Source of the DNA: RYN-417 sp043745485
Lineage (GTDB): Bacteria > Patescibacteriota > Saccharimonadia > Saccharimonadales > JACDBH01
Assembly (NCBI GenBank): GCA_043745485.1
Contig: JAYTSU010000017.1
Location: forward strand, 5,853-69,852
Length of the DNA stretch: 64,000 bases
Direction of reading: 5' to 3'
Part shown: one piece after another, positions 33,915 to 42,961 of the stretch
How positions within the stretch are numbered: position 1 is the first letter of the stretch
How the letters are laid out: every line of letters starts with the position of its first letter
Made by a program: the position numbers and the translations under genes
The notes under the pieces: generated by a model
Databases searched by the model: none
What the model was told of the DNA's origin: nothing
The model's input: the letters and a program-made list of their open reading frames with translations, nothing else

Positions 33915-34913
33915 CTACATTGACGTTGGGCGATACCACTCTGGTGCTTTTTCTAATAATGTTCGCAGTTGCGCTTCTGTCATTAGCCCGTCTTGGGCGC
34001 CAACGTGTTGAACAACGTTCATCGAATTTATCGGCCCCCATCGTAATGCTTCCTTCAGATCCTCACCCTTGATGAGCGCTGCCACAAAAGTAGAGGCAAA
34101 GGCATCGCCAGCACCGGTGCGTTCTACTGGTGGGTTTGGGTCAGGATAAATAGGCATAAAGAATCTGCCTTCAGGACCGCTGGCATAGGCACCGTTAGGA
34201 CCATCGCTGATGAGTACGGTCTTTGGGCCAAGTGCGTGCAGTTTGTCAAAGAGGTCGTGGACATTTTTATGGTCGCCACCACCAACTGTTACCGCTTCTT
34301 CTCTGTTCAATATTAGTACCGTGCAGCGCTGGTAGAGTTTCTTAAGTCTCTCTGCTCCGTCCTGCATCTGAAACGTGCCAGGCTGGAAGGCAAACTTAAC
34401 ATCTGGATTGTCGTGTAGCCATTCGGCGATATCGTCATGAAATGGCAAGCTGTTTTTACTTATGGAGCTAAAATATACCCATTTTGGCATATCCATTTTG
34501 TGAATAACTGGCCAATGATAATCATATTCTTCATGCTTGATTAAAATCGTCCGCTCTTCTTTGTACCACAGGACATAATGATAATTACTTACCTTACCCG
34601 GATTGATATGCACATACCGCGGATCAACCTTATTCTTGTGAAGCGCAGATATCATATCGCGGCCATGCTGGTCATGACCAACATTTGAGATAAGCCCGCT
34701 ATTGAGTCCTAGACGAGCAAAGCTGACACTGGCATTGGCCGCATTACCAACGGCTTCTTTTACTTCAGCATGGTCAAACGGCACTTTTGTACCAAAGGGC
34801 ATCGCTAGGAATGTACCGTGTTCGTTGGAATACGTGTGCGCTTGATCGTCAAGCAATCTGATGAATGCATCCGTTACCGTGTCGCCGATACTAAAAACGT
34901 CTATATTACTCAT
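33915..34913 (-). CDS. PfkB family carbohydrate kinase
   Basis: A ribokinase-fold sugar kinase of 332 aa. The N-terminal GD segment (SIGDTVTDAF) binds substrate, and ERTGAGDAFAS near residue 268 is the PfkB signature 2 with the catalytic Asp. The insert rich in aromatic residues (about 120-160) is not typical of a known subfamily, so the sugar is undetermined; adenosine, ribose, fructose or fructose-6-phosphate are possible. It lies just downstream of fba but has its own -10 box (TATAGG) six bases before the ATG at 34913 and is preceded by a hairpin. Confidence 0.85.
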   Translation of the reverse strand: MSNIDVFSIGDTVTDAFIRLLDDQAHTYSNEHGTFLAMPFGTKVPFDHAEVKEAVGNAANASVSFARLGLNSGLISNVGHDQHGRDMISALHKNKVDPRYVHINPGKVSNYHYVLWYKEERTILIKHEEYDYHWPVIHKMDMPKWVYFSSISKNSLPFHDDIAEWLHDNPDVKFAFQPGTFQMQDGAERLKKLYQRCTVLILNREEAVTVGGGDHKNVHDLFDKLHALGPKTVLISDGPNGAYASGPEGRFFMPIYPDPNPPVERTGAGDAFASTFVAALIKGEDLKEALRWGPINSMNVVQHVGAQDGLMTEAQLRTLLEKAPEWYRPTSM

Positions 34914-34919
34914 CCCCAC

Positions 34920-34925
34920 CCTATA
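34920..34925 (-). promoter_or_regulatory. Possible -10 box for the PfkB kinase
   Basis: Minus-strand TATAGG six bases before the ATG; the intervening GTGGGG is too close to act as a good Shine-Dalgarno. Confidence 0.4.
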
Positions 34926-34951
34926 CTTTTTATATTGCTTATGCCTAATTA

Positions 34952-34976
34952 TGCCACAGTAATGCTACTGGTGGCA
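34952..34976 (-). terminator. Hairpin between fba and the PfkB kinase gene
   Basis: A ten-base stem with one bulged base (TGCCACAGTA with TACTG-G-TGGCA, four-base loop) lies immediately after the fba stop. It lacks a U run, so it may be a processing or stabilising hairpin rather than a strong terminator. Confidence 0.45.
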
Positions 34977-34978
34977 AT

Positions 34979-35893
34979 TTATACGATAGCTTTACCTATG
35001 GAGTTATAATATGTCAGCTTTTCTTCCACCACAGCTTGTACTGCATCAATTACTTTTTCCATCAGTTTTACGACTGCAAATTCAGTAGGATTTTCTTTGA
35101 GCTGTTGATCAAGAGTTGTACGGAAGGCGTAGCGCATGTCAGAATTGATGTTTACTTTTGTGACACCAACTTTTACTGCATCTACAAAATAATGCCCTGG
35201 CGTATCGCTACCACCATGGAGGGAGATGTTACAGTCAATCGCATCACGAATGGTTTGGAGCAACGGAATGTCGAGTTCCTTTGGTACTGGGTATTTGCCG
35301 TGCAAGTTTCCTATCGCAGCGGCAAAAGTGTCAATTCCCGTAGCCTCAACGAAGTTCTTCGCTTCTTCAGGCGTTGAAAAAGTCTTTTTAATTTCTTCAT
35401 AATCTATTGCGGTAGTAAATACGTTGGAGCCACCACCAAAATAGTGCGGTTCACTTTCTACGAGAGCTCCTGTTGTCTCAGCGGCATAGGCTACTACTTC
35501 TTTGGTTGCGTTTATTATTTCCTCGTCGGTTGCGTCATGGTTGGCTTGGCTAATGTCTATATGAATAAATTCAAAACCGGCATCTATGCCTTTTTTTGCT
35601 GCTTCAACGGTCGGAGAATGGTCAAGGTTGATGTACATTTCAATGCCATATTCTACTTTAGCATTATCAACAAGGTCACGTACATTGTCGAGACCAAGCG
35701 CGTCGACTTCACCCTGACTGACCTCAACCATCGCCGGTGCATTATGTTTCTGGCAGGCCTTTGCTATGGCAGAAAGTGTTTCCATATTGTCTATATTAAA
35801 CGCGCCGATTGCAAAATGCTGTTCGCGGGCACGCTTCATAGCCTCACGGGCTTTTTTACAGTTTTCTTGATACTTTTCAGTGCTATCTGACAT
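34979..35893 (-). CDS. fba: Class II fructose-bisphosphate aldolase
   Basis: It interconverts fructose-1,6-bisphosphate with two triose phosphates. The zinc-binding pattern is visible: NLDHSPTVEAAKKG (first ligand region about 85), LHGGSD (about 220) and VNINSD (about 246). The ATG at 35893 (304 aa) is preferred over a start eleven codons earlier, because AAGGAA lies nine bases upstream and that longer start would overlap the preceding tkt gene. It is the last gene of the gap-rpiB-rpe-tkt-fba run. Confidence 0.95.
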   Translation of the reverse strand: MSDSTEKYQENCKKAREAMKRAREQHFAIGAFNIDNMETLSAIAKACQKHNAPAMVEVSQGEVDALGLDNVRDLVDNAKVEYGIEMYINLDHSPTVEAAKKGIDAGFEFIHIDISQANHDATDEEIINATKEVVAYAAETTGALVESEPHYFGGGSNVFTTAIDYEEIKKTFSTPEEAKNFVEATGIDTFAAAIGNLHGKYPVPKELDIPLLQTIRDAIDCNISLHGGSDTPGHYFVDAVKVGVTKVNINSDMRYAFRTTLDQQLKENPTEFAVVKLMEKVIDAVQAVVEEKLTYYNSIGKAIV

Positions 35894-35906
35894 GGTGGGT
35901 AGTTCC

Positions 35907-36884
35907 TTATTTAGATTTTTTAGCAATTACGTGATGAGCAGCCAATGCTATGTGCTTGGCAGTAAGTCCGAAATGCTCAAAGAGATCAATAGGGTCACCA
36001 GACTCACCAAAGTGATCTTTCATGCCCATTCTGATCATTGGCGTTGGTAAATTTTCTCCTAACAGCTCCGCAACCGCACCGCCAAGCCCGCCGTTTATTT
36101 GGCCTTCTTCAATGGTCACTACAGCTCCGGTTTTTTTTACACTTTTTAAGATTGTTTCATTATCTAGTGGCTTAATTGTGCCAACATGAACTACCTCTGC
36201 ATCAATGCCATCTTTATATAACTTTTCTGCTGCTAGAAGCGCCTGATATGTCATAGTGCCCGTTGCGATAATTGTGATGTCTTTGCCTTCATCAAACACG
36301 TAGGCTTTGCCAATTTCAAACGGAGTTTCTGCAGTTGTAAACACGGGGGTTGCCTCGCGCGCTAAGCGCATATAGTTTGGGCGGCTGTCTTTTGCCATAG
36401 CCAAGGTCATTTTTTCAGCTTCGATGCTGTCACACGGTGCCAGCACAACCATATTTGGCAACACGCGCATGAGCGCAATATCTTCCAGCATCTGGTGCGT
36501 GGCGCCATCTTTTCCAGTGAAGAGCCCTGCATGAGAACCAATGATCTTAACGGGGCGGTCGTTTAGACAAATTGTGGTTCTGATCTGTTCCCAATTTCTG
36601 CCCGGACTAAATGCAGCGTAGCTACTGACAAACGGTATTTTACCCATTGCAGCCAAGCCAGCACCCACAGTTACAAGATTTTGTTCTGCAACACCAATTT
36701 CTATAAATCTATCAGGAAAAGCTTCTTTAAACATGCCTATTTGGGTAGAATCAGTCAGATCAGCACAGGCGGCTACAACATTCTTATCAAGCTCGCCCGC
36801 CATTTTTAAGCCACGGCCAAAGCCTTTACGCGTCGGCTCACTATTAAGCTCTTTTGTAACGTTCGTAATATGTAGGACGCTCAT
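35907..36884 (-). CDS. Transketolase, C-terminal subunit
   Basis: The second half of a split transketolase, 325 aa. It holds the pyrimidine-binding domain (about 20-190, with RFIEIGVAEQNL, where the Glu activates thiamine pyrophosphate) and the C-terminal domain (about 200-320). With the N-terminal subunit it transfers two-carbon units in the non-oxidative pentose phosphate pathway. It begins 15 bases after the N-terminal gene. Split transketolases are common in archaea and several bacterial lineages. Confidence 0.94.
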   Translation of the reverse strand: MSVLHITNVTKELNSEPTRKGFGRGLKMAGELDKNVVAACADLTDSTQIGMFKEAFPDRFIEIGVAEQNLVTVGAGLAAMGKIPFVSSYAAFSPGRNWEQIRTTICLNDRPVKIIGSHAGLFTGKDGATHQMLEDIALMRVLPNMVVLAPCDSIEAEKMTLAMAKDSRPNYMRLAREATPVFTTAETPFEIGKAYVFDEGKDITIIATGTMTYQALLAAEKLYKDGIDAEVVHVGTIKPLDNETILKSVKKTGAVVTIEEGQINGGLGGAVAELLGENLPTPMIRMGMKDHFGESGDPIDLFEHFGLTAKHIALAAHHVIAKKSK

Positions 36885-36899
36885 TGTGTAGCCTCAGCT

Positions 36900-37763
36900 T
36901 TATTCATGTTCGCTCCTAATTTTACCTTCTAAAGTTCGCAGTTCATGGAGAGCCTTTTTAGCCTGATCGTGATCTGGTGGAGTACCATGCCATTTAAAAT
37001 CATACTCCATGAAGTCCACGCCTTTTCCGGGAACGGTGTGAGCAATAATCATAACGGGTTTTTCGGTTATTGCCCGCGCCATTGCACACGCATCAATAAA
37101 AGCATCGATGTTATTACCATCTACTTCAATGACATGCCAGCCAAATGATTCCCACTTCGCTTTTAGGTCCTCGAGCGGCATGACACTCTCTGTAGTTCCG
37201 TCGATCTGGATATTATTGCGATCAATTATACCGATTACGTTGCTGAGTTTATATTTGTTTGCGAGCATAGCTGCTTCCCAAATGTTACCTTCATTAAGCT
37301 CACCATCGCCCATCACCACATATACCCAGCGGTGAGTAATGTTATCCATTCGTAAAGCCAAAGCCATTCCGCAGGCTTGGCTTAGCCCACACCCTAGTGG
37401 ACCACTCGTTGTTTCCATACCTGGTAGACGCAGCCGTTCGGGGTGTCCTTGCAACCGCGACCCAAACTGCCGCAGCGTCATCAACTCTTTTTTGTCAAAA
37501 TATCCGGCGTGCGCCATAGTTGCATACCGAACCGGCACACAGTGACCATTGCTAAGCAGTAGAATGTCACGCTTTTCCCAGTCAGGATTATTAGGATCGT
37601 GTTTTAAAATACCAAAATAAAGAGCAGTAAAAATGTCTGCGAGGCCCAAAGGACCGGCCGAGTGACCACTGCCAGCGTGCTCTAACATTTTTATAATGTC
37701 CTCACGAATGGCGACGGCTTTTAGCTCTAGCTCTTCCGTAGTATAGGTTTGCTGGTCAGCCAT
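36900..37763 (-). CDS. Transketolase, N-terminal subunit
   Basis: The thiamine-pyrophosphate-binding half, 287 aa. The TPP motif runs from GDGELNEG (about 150) to NNIQIDG (about 187), and the substrate-binding histidines include GHSAGPLG (about 33). It overlaps the end of rpe by eight bases and is followed by the C-terminal subunit, so the two halves are made from one message. Confidence 0.94.
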   Translation of the reverse strand: MADQQTYTTEELELKAVAIREDIIKMLEHAGSGHSAGPLGLADIFTALYFGILKHDPNNPDWEKRDILLLSNGHCVPVRYATMAHAGYFDKKELMTLRQFGSRLQGHPERLRLPGMETTSGPLGCGLSQACGMALALRMDNITHRWVYVVMGDGELNEGNIWEAAMLANKYKLSNVIGIIDRNNIQIDGTTESVMPLEDLKAKWESFGWHVIEVDGNNIDAFIDACAMARAITEKPVMIIAHTVPGKGVDFMEYDFKWHGTPPDHDQAKKALHELRTLEGKIRSEHE

Positions 37764-38400
37764 GTGTCCCTCTCTTTAGTGCTGTTTCAAGTGTATCATA
37801 AGCAGCTTCTGGATCTTTGGCCTTTTGGATAAATCCACCGACGTTCAAAACACTCACGCCACCTTCTTGTAACGCCTGTATATTCTCAACATTGATTCCA
37901 CCGTCCCAGCCAATTTCTAGGCTCGGCTTTAGCTCTTTTAACTGCACAACTTTTTTGAGCATATTGATGTCAACCGTACCGCCAAAATGCCCTAAATCTC
38001 CACTAAAAATTAGGACGTGGTCTACTAGCATTACGAGATCTTTTATGTCTTCAATGTTTGTTGCCTGTAAAACTGCTAATCCTTTTTTAATACCCAAGCC
38101 ATCTAGTTCTTTCAAGAAAGTCTCTGGCTCATTGGCTTCGGCATGAATAATAATCAGATGCGGCTTAAGCGCAACAAGTTCTTCTAGGTAATCAAGCGGC
38201 TTTTGATACATAACGTGCAGATCCACGGCCGGACCAGGTTGCCACCACGCTTCATCAATGACAATTGACGTTGTGGGTGCAAAAATTCCGTCCATAAAAT
38301 CTATGTGAATCCGCATCGCAAAACCTTGAATACGCCGCATCTGATCACCGTAGCCTTGAGCTGAAAATGCCGTGACCGTTGGGCACACTACTGCACTCAT
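37756..38400 (-). CDS. rpe: Ribulose-phosphate 3-epimerase-like protein
   Basis: A TIM-barrel enzyme of 214 aa that interconverts ribulose-5-phosphate and xylulose-5-phosphate. Marks are HIDFMDGIFAP (about 32-42, metal ligand His and catalytic Asp) and the phosphate-binding GWDGGIN (about 170-176). Some loops differ from classical Rpe, so a related epimerase is possible, but the operon with rpiB and transketolase supports the call. Confidence 0.88.
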   Translation of the reverse strand: MSAVVCPTVTAFSAQGYGDQMRRIQGFAMRIHIDFMDGIFAPTTSIVIDEAWWQPGPAVDLHVMYQKPLDYLEELVALKPHLIIIHAEANEPETFLKELDGLGIKKGLAVLQATNIEDIKDLVMLVDHVLIFSGDLGHFGGTVDINMLKKVVQLKELKPSLEIGWDGGINVENIQALQEGGVSVLNVGGFIQKAKDPEAAYDTLETALKRGTHG

Positions 38401-38844
38401 TTAAATCTGATCCATTTCTTGAATACGCCTTGAGAATCTTTGAGCTGCTGCAAATGGAGTACGCATAAAAGTATCTATAAGCGCGTAGCCACCCTCGCCC
38501 TCAAGCGTTCGAACAGCAAGGCACAAGACATTCGCGTCATCGTCATTGCGAGCTGCACGGACAGACTCCCGGTCATACCCAAGCGCGGCACGAATTCCTC
38601 TGAAGCGGTTAGCTGCCATGCACATACCTTGGCCACTGCCACATATCAAAATACCCCTGACTTCAGAGTCGCCAGAGGCAAGCATATCGGCCGTTACTTT
38701 ACGCGCAAAGACCGGATAATCGTCTTCTGGGTTTAAAGCCCCAGTGCTGTCGTCATGTACCTCATGACCTTGTTTCTGCAAATAACTGACAAGAGCTGCC
38801 CGATGTGTAAAACCGTTATGGTCACTGCCGACAAAGACTTTCAT
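38401..38844 (-). CDS. rpiB: Ribose 5-phosphate isomerase B
   Basis: It interconverts ribose-5-phosphate and ribulose-5-phosphate. The N-terminus VFVGSDHNGF and the GILICGSGQGMCMAANRF segment (about 66-83, with the catalytic Cys) are typical of the RpiB/LacAB family. I start it at the ATG at 38844 (147 aa), which fits the family N-terminus; a longer frame would overlap gap. It directly abuts rpe and starts four bases after gap. Confidence 0.94.
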   Translation of the reverse strand: MKVFVGSDHNGFTHRAALVSYLQKQGHEVHDDSTGALNPEDDYPVFARKVTADMLASGDSEVRGILICGSGQGMCMAANRFRGIRAALGYDRESVRAARNDDDANVLCLAVRTLEGEGGYALIDTFMRTPFAAAQRFSRRIQEMDQI

Positions 38845-38848
38845 TGCT

Positions 38849-39877
38849 CTATTTCTCGGCTTTAGCGCTGTGTAGCAGTCTACCAGTGTCGGCAACAACC
38901 TCAACTAGACGGTTGCTATAGCCCCATTCGTTGTCATACCAAGCCACAACTTTAAGCATGTTGCCGCCAATGACAGCCGTAAGTTTCATATCAACGGTTG
39001 CGGAATGACTGTTGCCTATAAAATCACGTGAGACAAGTTCTTCATCCGTTACTGCCAAAATTCCTTCGTAATACGGTGTCTTAGACGCCTTCATAAAAAC
39101 TTCATTAACTTCTTCGACGGTTACAGGGCGCTTGGTTATGATTACGAAGTCACTCAATGAGACAACGGGAGTAGGTACGCGGATGCTAAGGCCGCCAAAA
39201 ATTCCTTCGAGTGCTGGCAGCGCCAGGGCAGCCGCTTTTGATGCTCCGGTTGTGGTTGGTACAATATTTTCGGCCGCATTACGTCCTTCTCGTAGGTCCT
39301 TGTTGGGGGCGTCCTGCAAAGCTTGGCTTGCGGTGTAGCTGTGTATGGTCGTCATCATGGCTTTTTCAATACCAAAGTTGCTTTCAATCACTGCGGCAAC
39401 AGGAGTAATGCAGTTAGTTGTGCACGAAGCGTTGCTAATAATGTCACCGGCTACTTCAAGCTTATCCTCATTGACACCGAGCACAACGGTCGTGGCGCCA
39501 TCGCCTTTTGCAGGTCCGCTTAATACAACCTTTTTAGCACCCGCAGAGATGTGCGCCTTGGCCTTGGCAGGGTCTACAAAAAAGCCCGTTGATTCAATCA
39601 CAACATCAATATTATTTTCTTCCCATGGCAACAATGCTGGGTCTCGCTCGGCCAAAACTTTGATTTTCTGGCCTTTTATAATCAAGTGACTTTCGTCATA
39701 AGTCACATCGTGCTCGTATGTACCGTAGTTACTGTCGTGTTTTAGCAATGACGCTAAGGTCTTTGTATCCGTTAAGTCGTTGATGGCCACAATTTCAATA
39801 TCGCTACGTTCAAACGCAATCTTAAACGCATTTCGCCCAATCCGACCAAAACCATTGATCGCTACTTTAGTTTTCAC
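38849..39877 (-). CDS. gap: Glyceraldehyde-3-phosphate dehydrogenase
   Basis: NAD-dependent GAPDH, 342 aa. The NAD-binding GFGRIGR (about 8-14) and the active-site SCTTNCITP (catalytic Cys about 152) are clear. It starts with GTG at 39877, with AAGGGGG nine bases upstream. The gene heads the sugar-phosphate run gap-rpiB-rpe-tkt-tkt-fba and follows an IMPase-family gene by 38 bases. Confidence 0.97.
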   Translation of the reverse strand: MKTKVAINGFGRIGRNAFKIAFERSDIEIVAINDLTDTKTLASLLKHDSNYGTYEHDVTYDESHLIIKGQKIKVLAERDPALLPWEENNIDVVIESTGFFVDPAKAKAHISAGAKKVVLSGPAKGDGATTVVLGVNEDKLEVAGDIISNASCTTNCITPVAAVIESNFGIEKAMMTTIHSYTASQALQDAPNKDLREGRNAAENIVPTTTGASKAAALALPALEGIFGGLSIRVPTPVVSLSDFVIITKRPVTVEEVNEVFMKASKTPYYEGILAVTDEELVSRDFIGNSHSATVDMKLTAVIGGNMLKVVAWYDNEWGYSNRLVEVVADTGRLLHSAKAEK

Positions 39878-39915
39878 GTTTTTGCCCCCTTATTCTATAG
39901 GCGTATTGTATATGC

Positions 39916-40683
39916 TTATGCTTGGGGTGACAATAGTTTCTGAATTGCCTCAAAATTATTCGGGTGCGCGCAAACCAAACTCATGATGTTCGGGTCATAA
40001 TCCATACTGCCGTAATTACCAACTCGTAGGCCAGCTTCGGTCATAAGCAGTGCCCGTGGCACATAGTCCCATGGGCCACCATTAAAACTCGAGATTAGCC
40101 CATCCATGACGCCATCAACTGTCAGTAGATAATTATGTGCAACGGCAATATCTGCAATCTCTGCACTTAAACGCTTTGCATCATCGTACTGTTCTGGCTC
40201 AAACATATTAAGAGACAGGTCAATCCAGCACCGTTCGAGCGGCTTGTACGCAACGCTGATCTTCTGGCCGTTTTTGGTGGTACCTTGCCCTCTTCTAGCA
40301 GTATATAAATTGTCCATAGGAAACTGATAACAAAAGGCGTATTCTGCCTGACCGTCCATAACTAGAGCAAGTTGTGTCCGTGCCACTGGATAGCCACGAA
40401 TAAACGATTCAGTACCATCAATCGGATCCACGGTCCAATACATATCGGTGCTGCCTTCAAGCCCATGCTCTTCTCCCATAAAACCAACTTCAGGGGTTAG
40501 TGGCCGCAATAAGTCTTTGATAGCCAGTTCCAGTTCGCGGTCTAACTTCGTCACAACTGACTTGTCCGCTTTCAAATCAAAACTGATTATGCCAGTGTTT
40601 TCCATCAAACGCGGACGCCATTCTTTTAGTAGCGCCACTAATGCTTCTTCTGCAGTTTTTATGTAGTTATCCAAATTATTCAT
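39916..40683 (-). CDS. Inositol monophosphatase family protein
   Basis: A 255-aa Mg-dependent sugar or nucleotide phosphatase. The motifs GEEHG (about 73), DPIDGTESF (about 90) and GGPWDYVP (about 210) are the metal-binding signature of the IMPase/FBPase/CysQ superfamily. Substrate cannot be set from the sequence. Being directly upstream of gap and downstream of ppa, a role as fructose-1,6-bisphosphatase or another sugar-phosphate phosphatase is attractive, but histidinol-phosphate or PAP phosphatase activity is also possible. Confidence 0.85.
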   Translation of the reverse strand: MNNLDNYIKTAEEALVALLKEWRPRLMENTGIISFDLKADKSVVTKLDRELELAIKDLLRPLTPEVGFMGEEHGLEGSTDMYWTVDPIDGTESFIRGYPVARTQLALVMDGQAEYAFCYQFPMDNLYTARRGQGTTKNGQKISVAYKPLERCWIDLSLNMFEPEQYDDAKRLSAEIADIAVAHNYLLTVDGVMDGLISSFNGGPWDYVPRALLMTEAGLRVGNYGSMDYDPNIMSLVCAHPNNFEAIQKLLSPQA

Positions 40684-40726
40684 CTATTAGTCTGCATCCC
40701 GCTTGGGACAAGCTCGTATCCCATGA

Positions 40727-41257
40727 CTATTTCTCTGTCCAACGCTTTTGGCACTCCTTAATAACTACCTTAGCGTCGTCAACATTACCCCAACCTAGCA
40801 CCTTTGTACTGCCCGGCTTTTTTAGATCTTTGTAGTGAGTAAAGTGGTGTTCAATCTTTTGCTTAAACCGAGCGTGCAAGTCATCAATATTATTTAATGC
40901 ATTGTCAGTGTTACGGTCGTCAACAGGTACACAGATTACTTTATGGTCAGCTTCACCGTCATCTTCAAAGTTTAAAATACCAAGAATCTTAGCCTCAACG
41001 ACAACTCCGGTTGGCACTGGGTCATTAGTAATCAGCAAGGTATCCAGCTCATCACCGTCTTCATCTAAAGTTTGAGGAATAAAGCCATAGTTAGTTGGTT
41101 TAGCAAAAATGCTTGGTTCAACACGGTCTAGCTCAAATGTTGCTTTATGCCGATTCCATTCTATCTTTAGTGTCGACCACTTTGGAATCTCAATTACAGT
41201 GATAATACTGCCATTGTCCACGTCACCCGCATCATAAATTTGGTTAAAATCTGCCAT
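40727..41257 (-). CDS. ppa: Inorganic pyrophosphatase
   Basis: A soluble family I pyrophosphatase of 176 aa. The signature DEDGDELDTLLI (about 62-73) with its Asp cluster, the ENxx-type substrate region and the DDR segment near 108 are visible. It pulls biosynthetic reactions by hydrolysing pyrophosphate. AAGGAG is present before the ATG. It is divergent from the GDPD gene; the two promoters overlap in a 56-base gap. Confidence 0.95.
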   Translation of the reverse strand: MADFNQIYDAGDVDNGSIITVIEIPKWSTLKIEWNRHKATFELDRVEPSIFAKPTNYGFIPQTLDEDGDELDTLLITNDPVPTGVVVEAKILGILNFEDDGEADHKVICVPVDDRNTDNALNNIDDLHARFKQKIEHHFTHYKDLKKPGSTKVLGWGNVDDAKVVIKECQKRWTEK

Positions 41258-41299
41258 TTATACTCCTTTTAGGCTTCTCTGTTATGCTGCTTTATATTG

Positions 41300-41305
41300 T
41301 ACACT
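41300..41305 (+). promoter_or_regulatory. -10 box for GDPD
   Basis: TACACT ends eight bases before the ATG. The same TTTATATTGTAC stretch could serve the divergent ppa promoter on the other strand. Confidence 0.45.
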
Positions 41306-41313
41306 AAGAAGTA

Positions 41314-41991
41314 ATGAAAATCATTGGACACCGTGGAGCAGCAGGTCTTGCACCAGAGAATACAATCAAAGCCATTCAAGCCGGCATCAAAGCCGGTGCT
41401 GATGCTGTGGAATTTGACGTCCGCCAGGCAAAAGATGGCGTATTTGTATTGAGTCACGACGCTACATTAGAACGTTTAGCGGAATCCACAGATAATGTTA
41501 AAAATCTGACACTAAAAGAGTTAAAAGATCTTAAACGATTCGATGGTGAGCCATTTGTAACTTTGCATGAAGCTTTGGACGCATGCGGCAAAACCATGGC
41601 CATAATTGAAGCAAAGGACGACACATGGTCAGATCATCTTGCAACGGTTTTAAAGCAATATGGATCTGACCTCAATGCAACTATTATTTCGTTTAACCAC
41701 CCCGAACTTATCGCATTCCATAAGGCTATGCCAGCATTACAATGCTTTGCCTTAGAGCGTCACAATGCCTTTAAAGTCGCTAATCTTGCCCATAAAAACG
41801 GTTTCGCAGGCATAACCCTCAATTTTTGGTTATTAAACCCACTAACCTACTGGTTTGCTCGTATGCGCAAATTAGAAGTTGCCATCTATGCCGTCGACAA
41901 AGCATTAGTAATGCGCTGGTTCAACACATTTTACCCACGTGTTGCCATCACCACTAACCGCCCTGACATTCTAAAAAGTATCACTAAATAG
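41314..41991 (+). CDS. Glycerophosphodiester phosphodiesterase family protein
   Basis: A 225-aa TIM-barrel enzyme that releases glycerol-3-phosphate from deacylated phospholipid headgroups. The N-terminal GHRGAAGLAPENT holds the catalytic His6 and metal-binding Glu; EFDVR near 38 and SHD near 48 complete the GDPD signature. There is no signal peptide, so it is cytoplasmic. For a cell that may take up host lipids this is a plausible salvage enzyme, though that is inferred. Confidence 0.93.
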   Translation: MKIIGHRGAAGLAPENTIKAIQAGIKAGADAVEFDVRQAKDGVFVLSHDATLERLAESTDNVKNLTLKELKDLKRFDGEPFVTLHEALDACGKTMAIIEAKDDTWSDHLATVLKQYGSDLNATIISFNHPELIAFHKAMPALQCFALERHNAFKVANLAHKNGFAGITLNFWLLNPLTYWFARMRKLEVAIYAVDKALVMRWFNTFYPRVAITTNRPDILKSITK

Positions 41992-42030
41992 AATATGTAT
42001 GCGCAGTAGGATTTGTTGGCGTCCGAACTT

Positions 42031-42045
42031 ATTACCTTTGGTAAT
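42031..42045 (+). terminator. Weak hairpin after GDPD
   Basis: ATTACC, TTT, GGTAAT forms a six-base stem with a short loop, followed by TTTCT. It is a weak terminator candidate in the 127-base gap before the metallopeptidase gene. Confidence 0.3.
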
Positions 42046-42101
42046 TTCTAGCTGTAGCTTTTCTCACATAGGCTGTCATGTCCAACTGCTACCATTTACA
42101 T

Positions 42102-42107
42102 TATGAT
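42102..42107 (+). promoter_or_regulatory. -10 box for the YpfJ-type metallopeptidase
   Basis: TATGAT, 11 bases before the ATG at 42119, with no Shine-Dalgarno between them. Confidence 0.45.
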
Positions 42108-42118
42108 TTGGAACGTAT

Positions 42119-42961
42119 ATGGCGTATTGGGATAAGTTAGGTGGGTCTGGCAACGTAGAAGACCGACGTGGTATGAGCCCCGCCGCGTTAGGGGGAGGTG
42201 GCCTCGGGTTAGTGGGGATCGCCGTTGTTTTAATTTTTAATTTCCTCAACACAGGCCAAAAACCTAGTCTAGAGTCTGTGTTTCAACAGTTGCAGCAGCC
42301 GTCAGGTGTAAAGCAGCAACCAGCCGACACTTCACAGTTTGCTGGTTTAGACACATATGAAAAATTTACCTCTACCGTCTTAGGGTCTACCAATACCGTT
42401 TGGAAGCAAGTGTTTACAGACAATGGCAAGACATATGCAGAACCAAAGCTTGTGCTGTTTAGAACTACCACACAATCCGGCTGTGGCAGCGCTACCACAG
42501 ACGTAGGACCGCACTACTGCCCTACCGACAAGACTATATACATTGACGAGACATTCTTTGACGAACTTAAAAAGCTCGGTGGTAGTAACGGTGATGTTGC
42601 CCAGGCGTATGTTATCGCCCACGAAGTTGGCCACCACGTACAGAACGAACTTGGCACCTATGAGAAGGTTAAACAAAAAGGTGGCAATGCTAATACGCAG
42701 TCCGTAGAGCTAGAGTTACAAGCAGATTGTTATGCCGGTGTCTGGGCTCATTCTGTCTCACAGTTAGGCGTCTTTGAGCCAAACGAAGTTCAAGAAGCAA
42801 CCGACGAAGCCGCAGCTGTTGGCGACGACCGCGTCCAAAAAACATTTCAAGGCAGCATAAACCCCGAAACCTGGACCCACGGCTCCTCGGCTCAACGTGT
42901 CAGCTGGTTCAACACCGGTTTTAACACGGGCGACCCCGGCAAGTGCAACACTTTTAAATAA
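42119..42961 (+). CDS. Neutral zinc metallopeptidase, YpfJ family
   Basis: A 280-aa membrane-anchored protein of the YpfJ family. The hallmark N-terminus (MAYWDKL...RRG) precedes a Gly-rich membrane segment (about 24-42), and the zincin motif AHEVGHH lies near 167-173. The substrate is unknown. The C-terminal half contains the conserved Glu-rich LELQADCYAGVWAH, where the third ligand is expected. Confidence 0.93.
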   Translation: MAYWDKLGGSGNVEDRRGMSPAALGGGGLGLVGIAVVLIFNFLNTGQKPSLESVFQQLQQPSGVKQQPADTSQFAGLDTYEKFTSTVLGSTNTVWKQVFTDNGKTYAEPKLVLFRTTTQSGCGSATTDVGPHYCPTDKTIYIDETFFDELKKLGGSNGDVAQAYVIAHEVGHHVQNELGTYEKVKQKGGNANTQSVELELQADCYAGVWAHSVSQLGVFEPNEVQEATDEAAAVGDDRVQKTFQGSINPETWTHGSSAQRVSWFNTGFNTGDPGKCNTFK

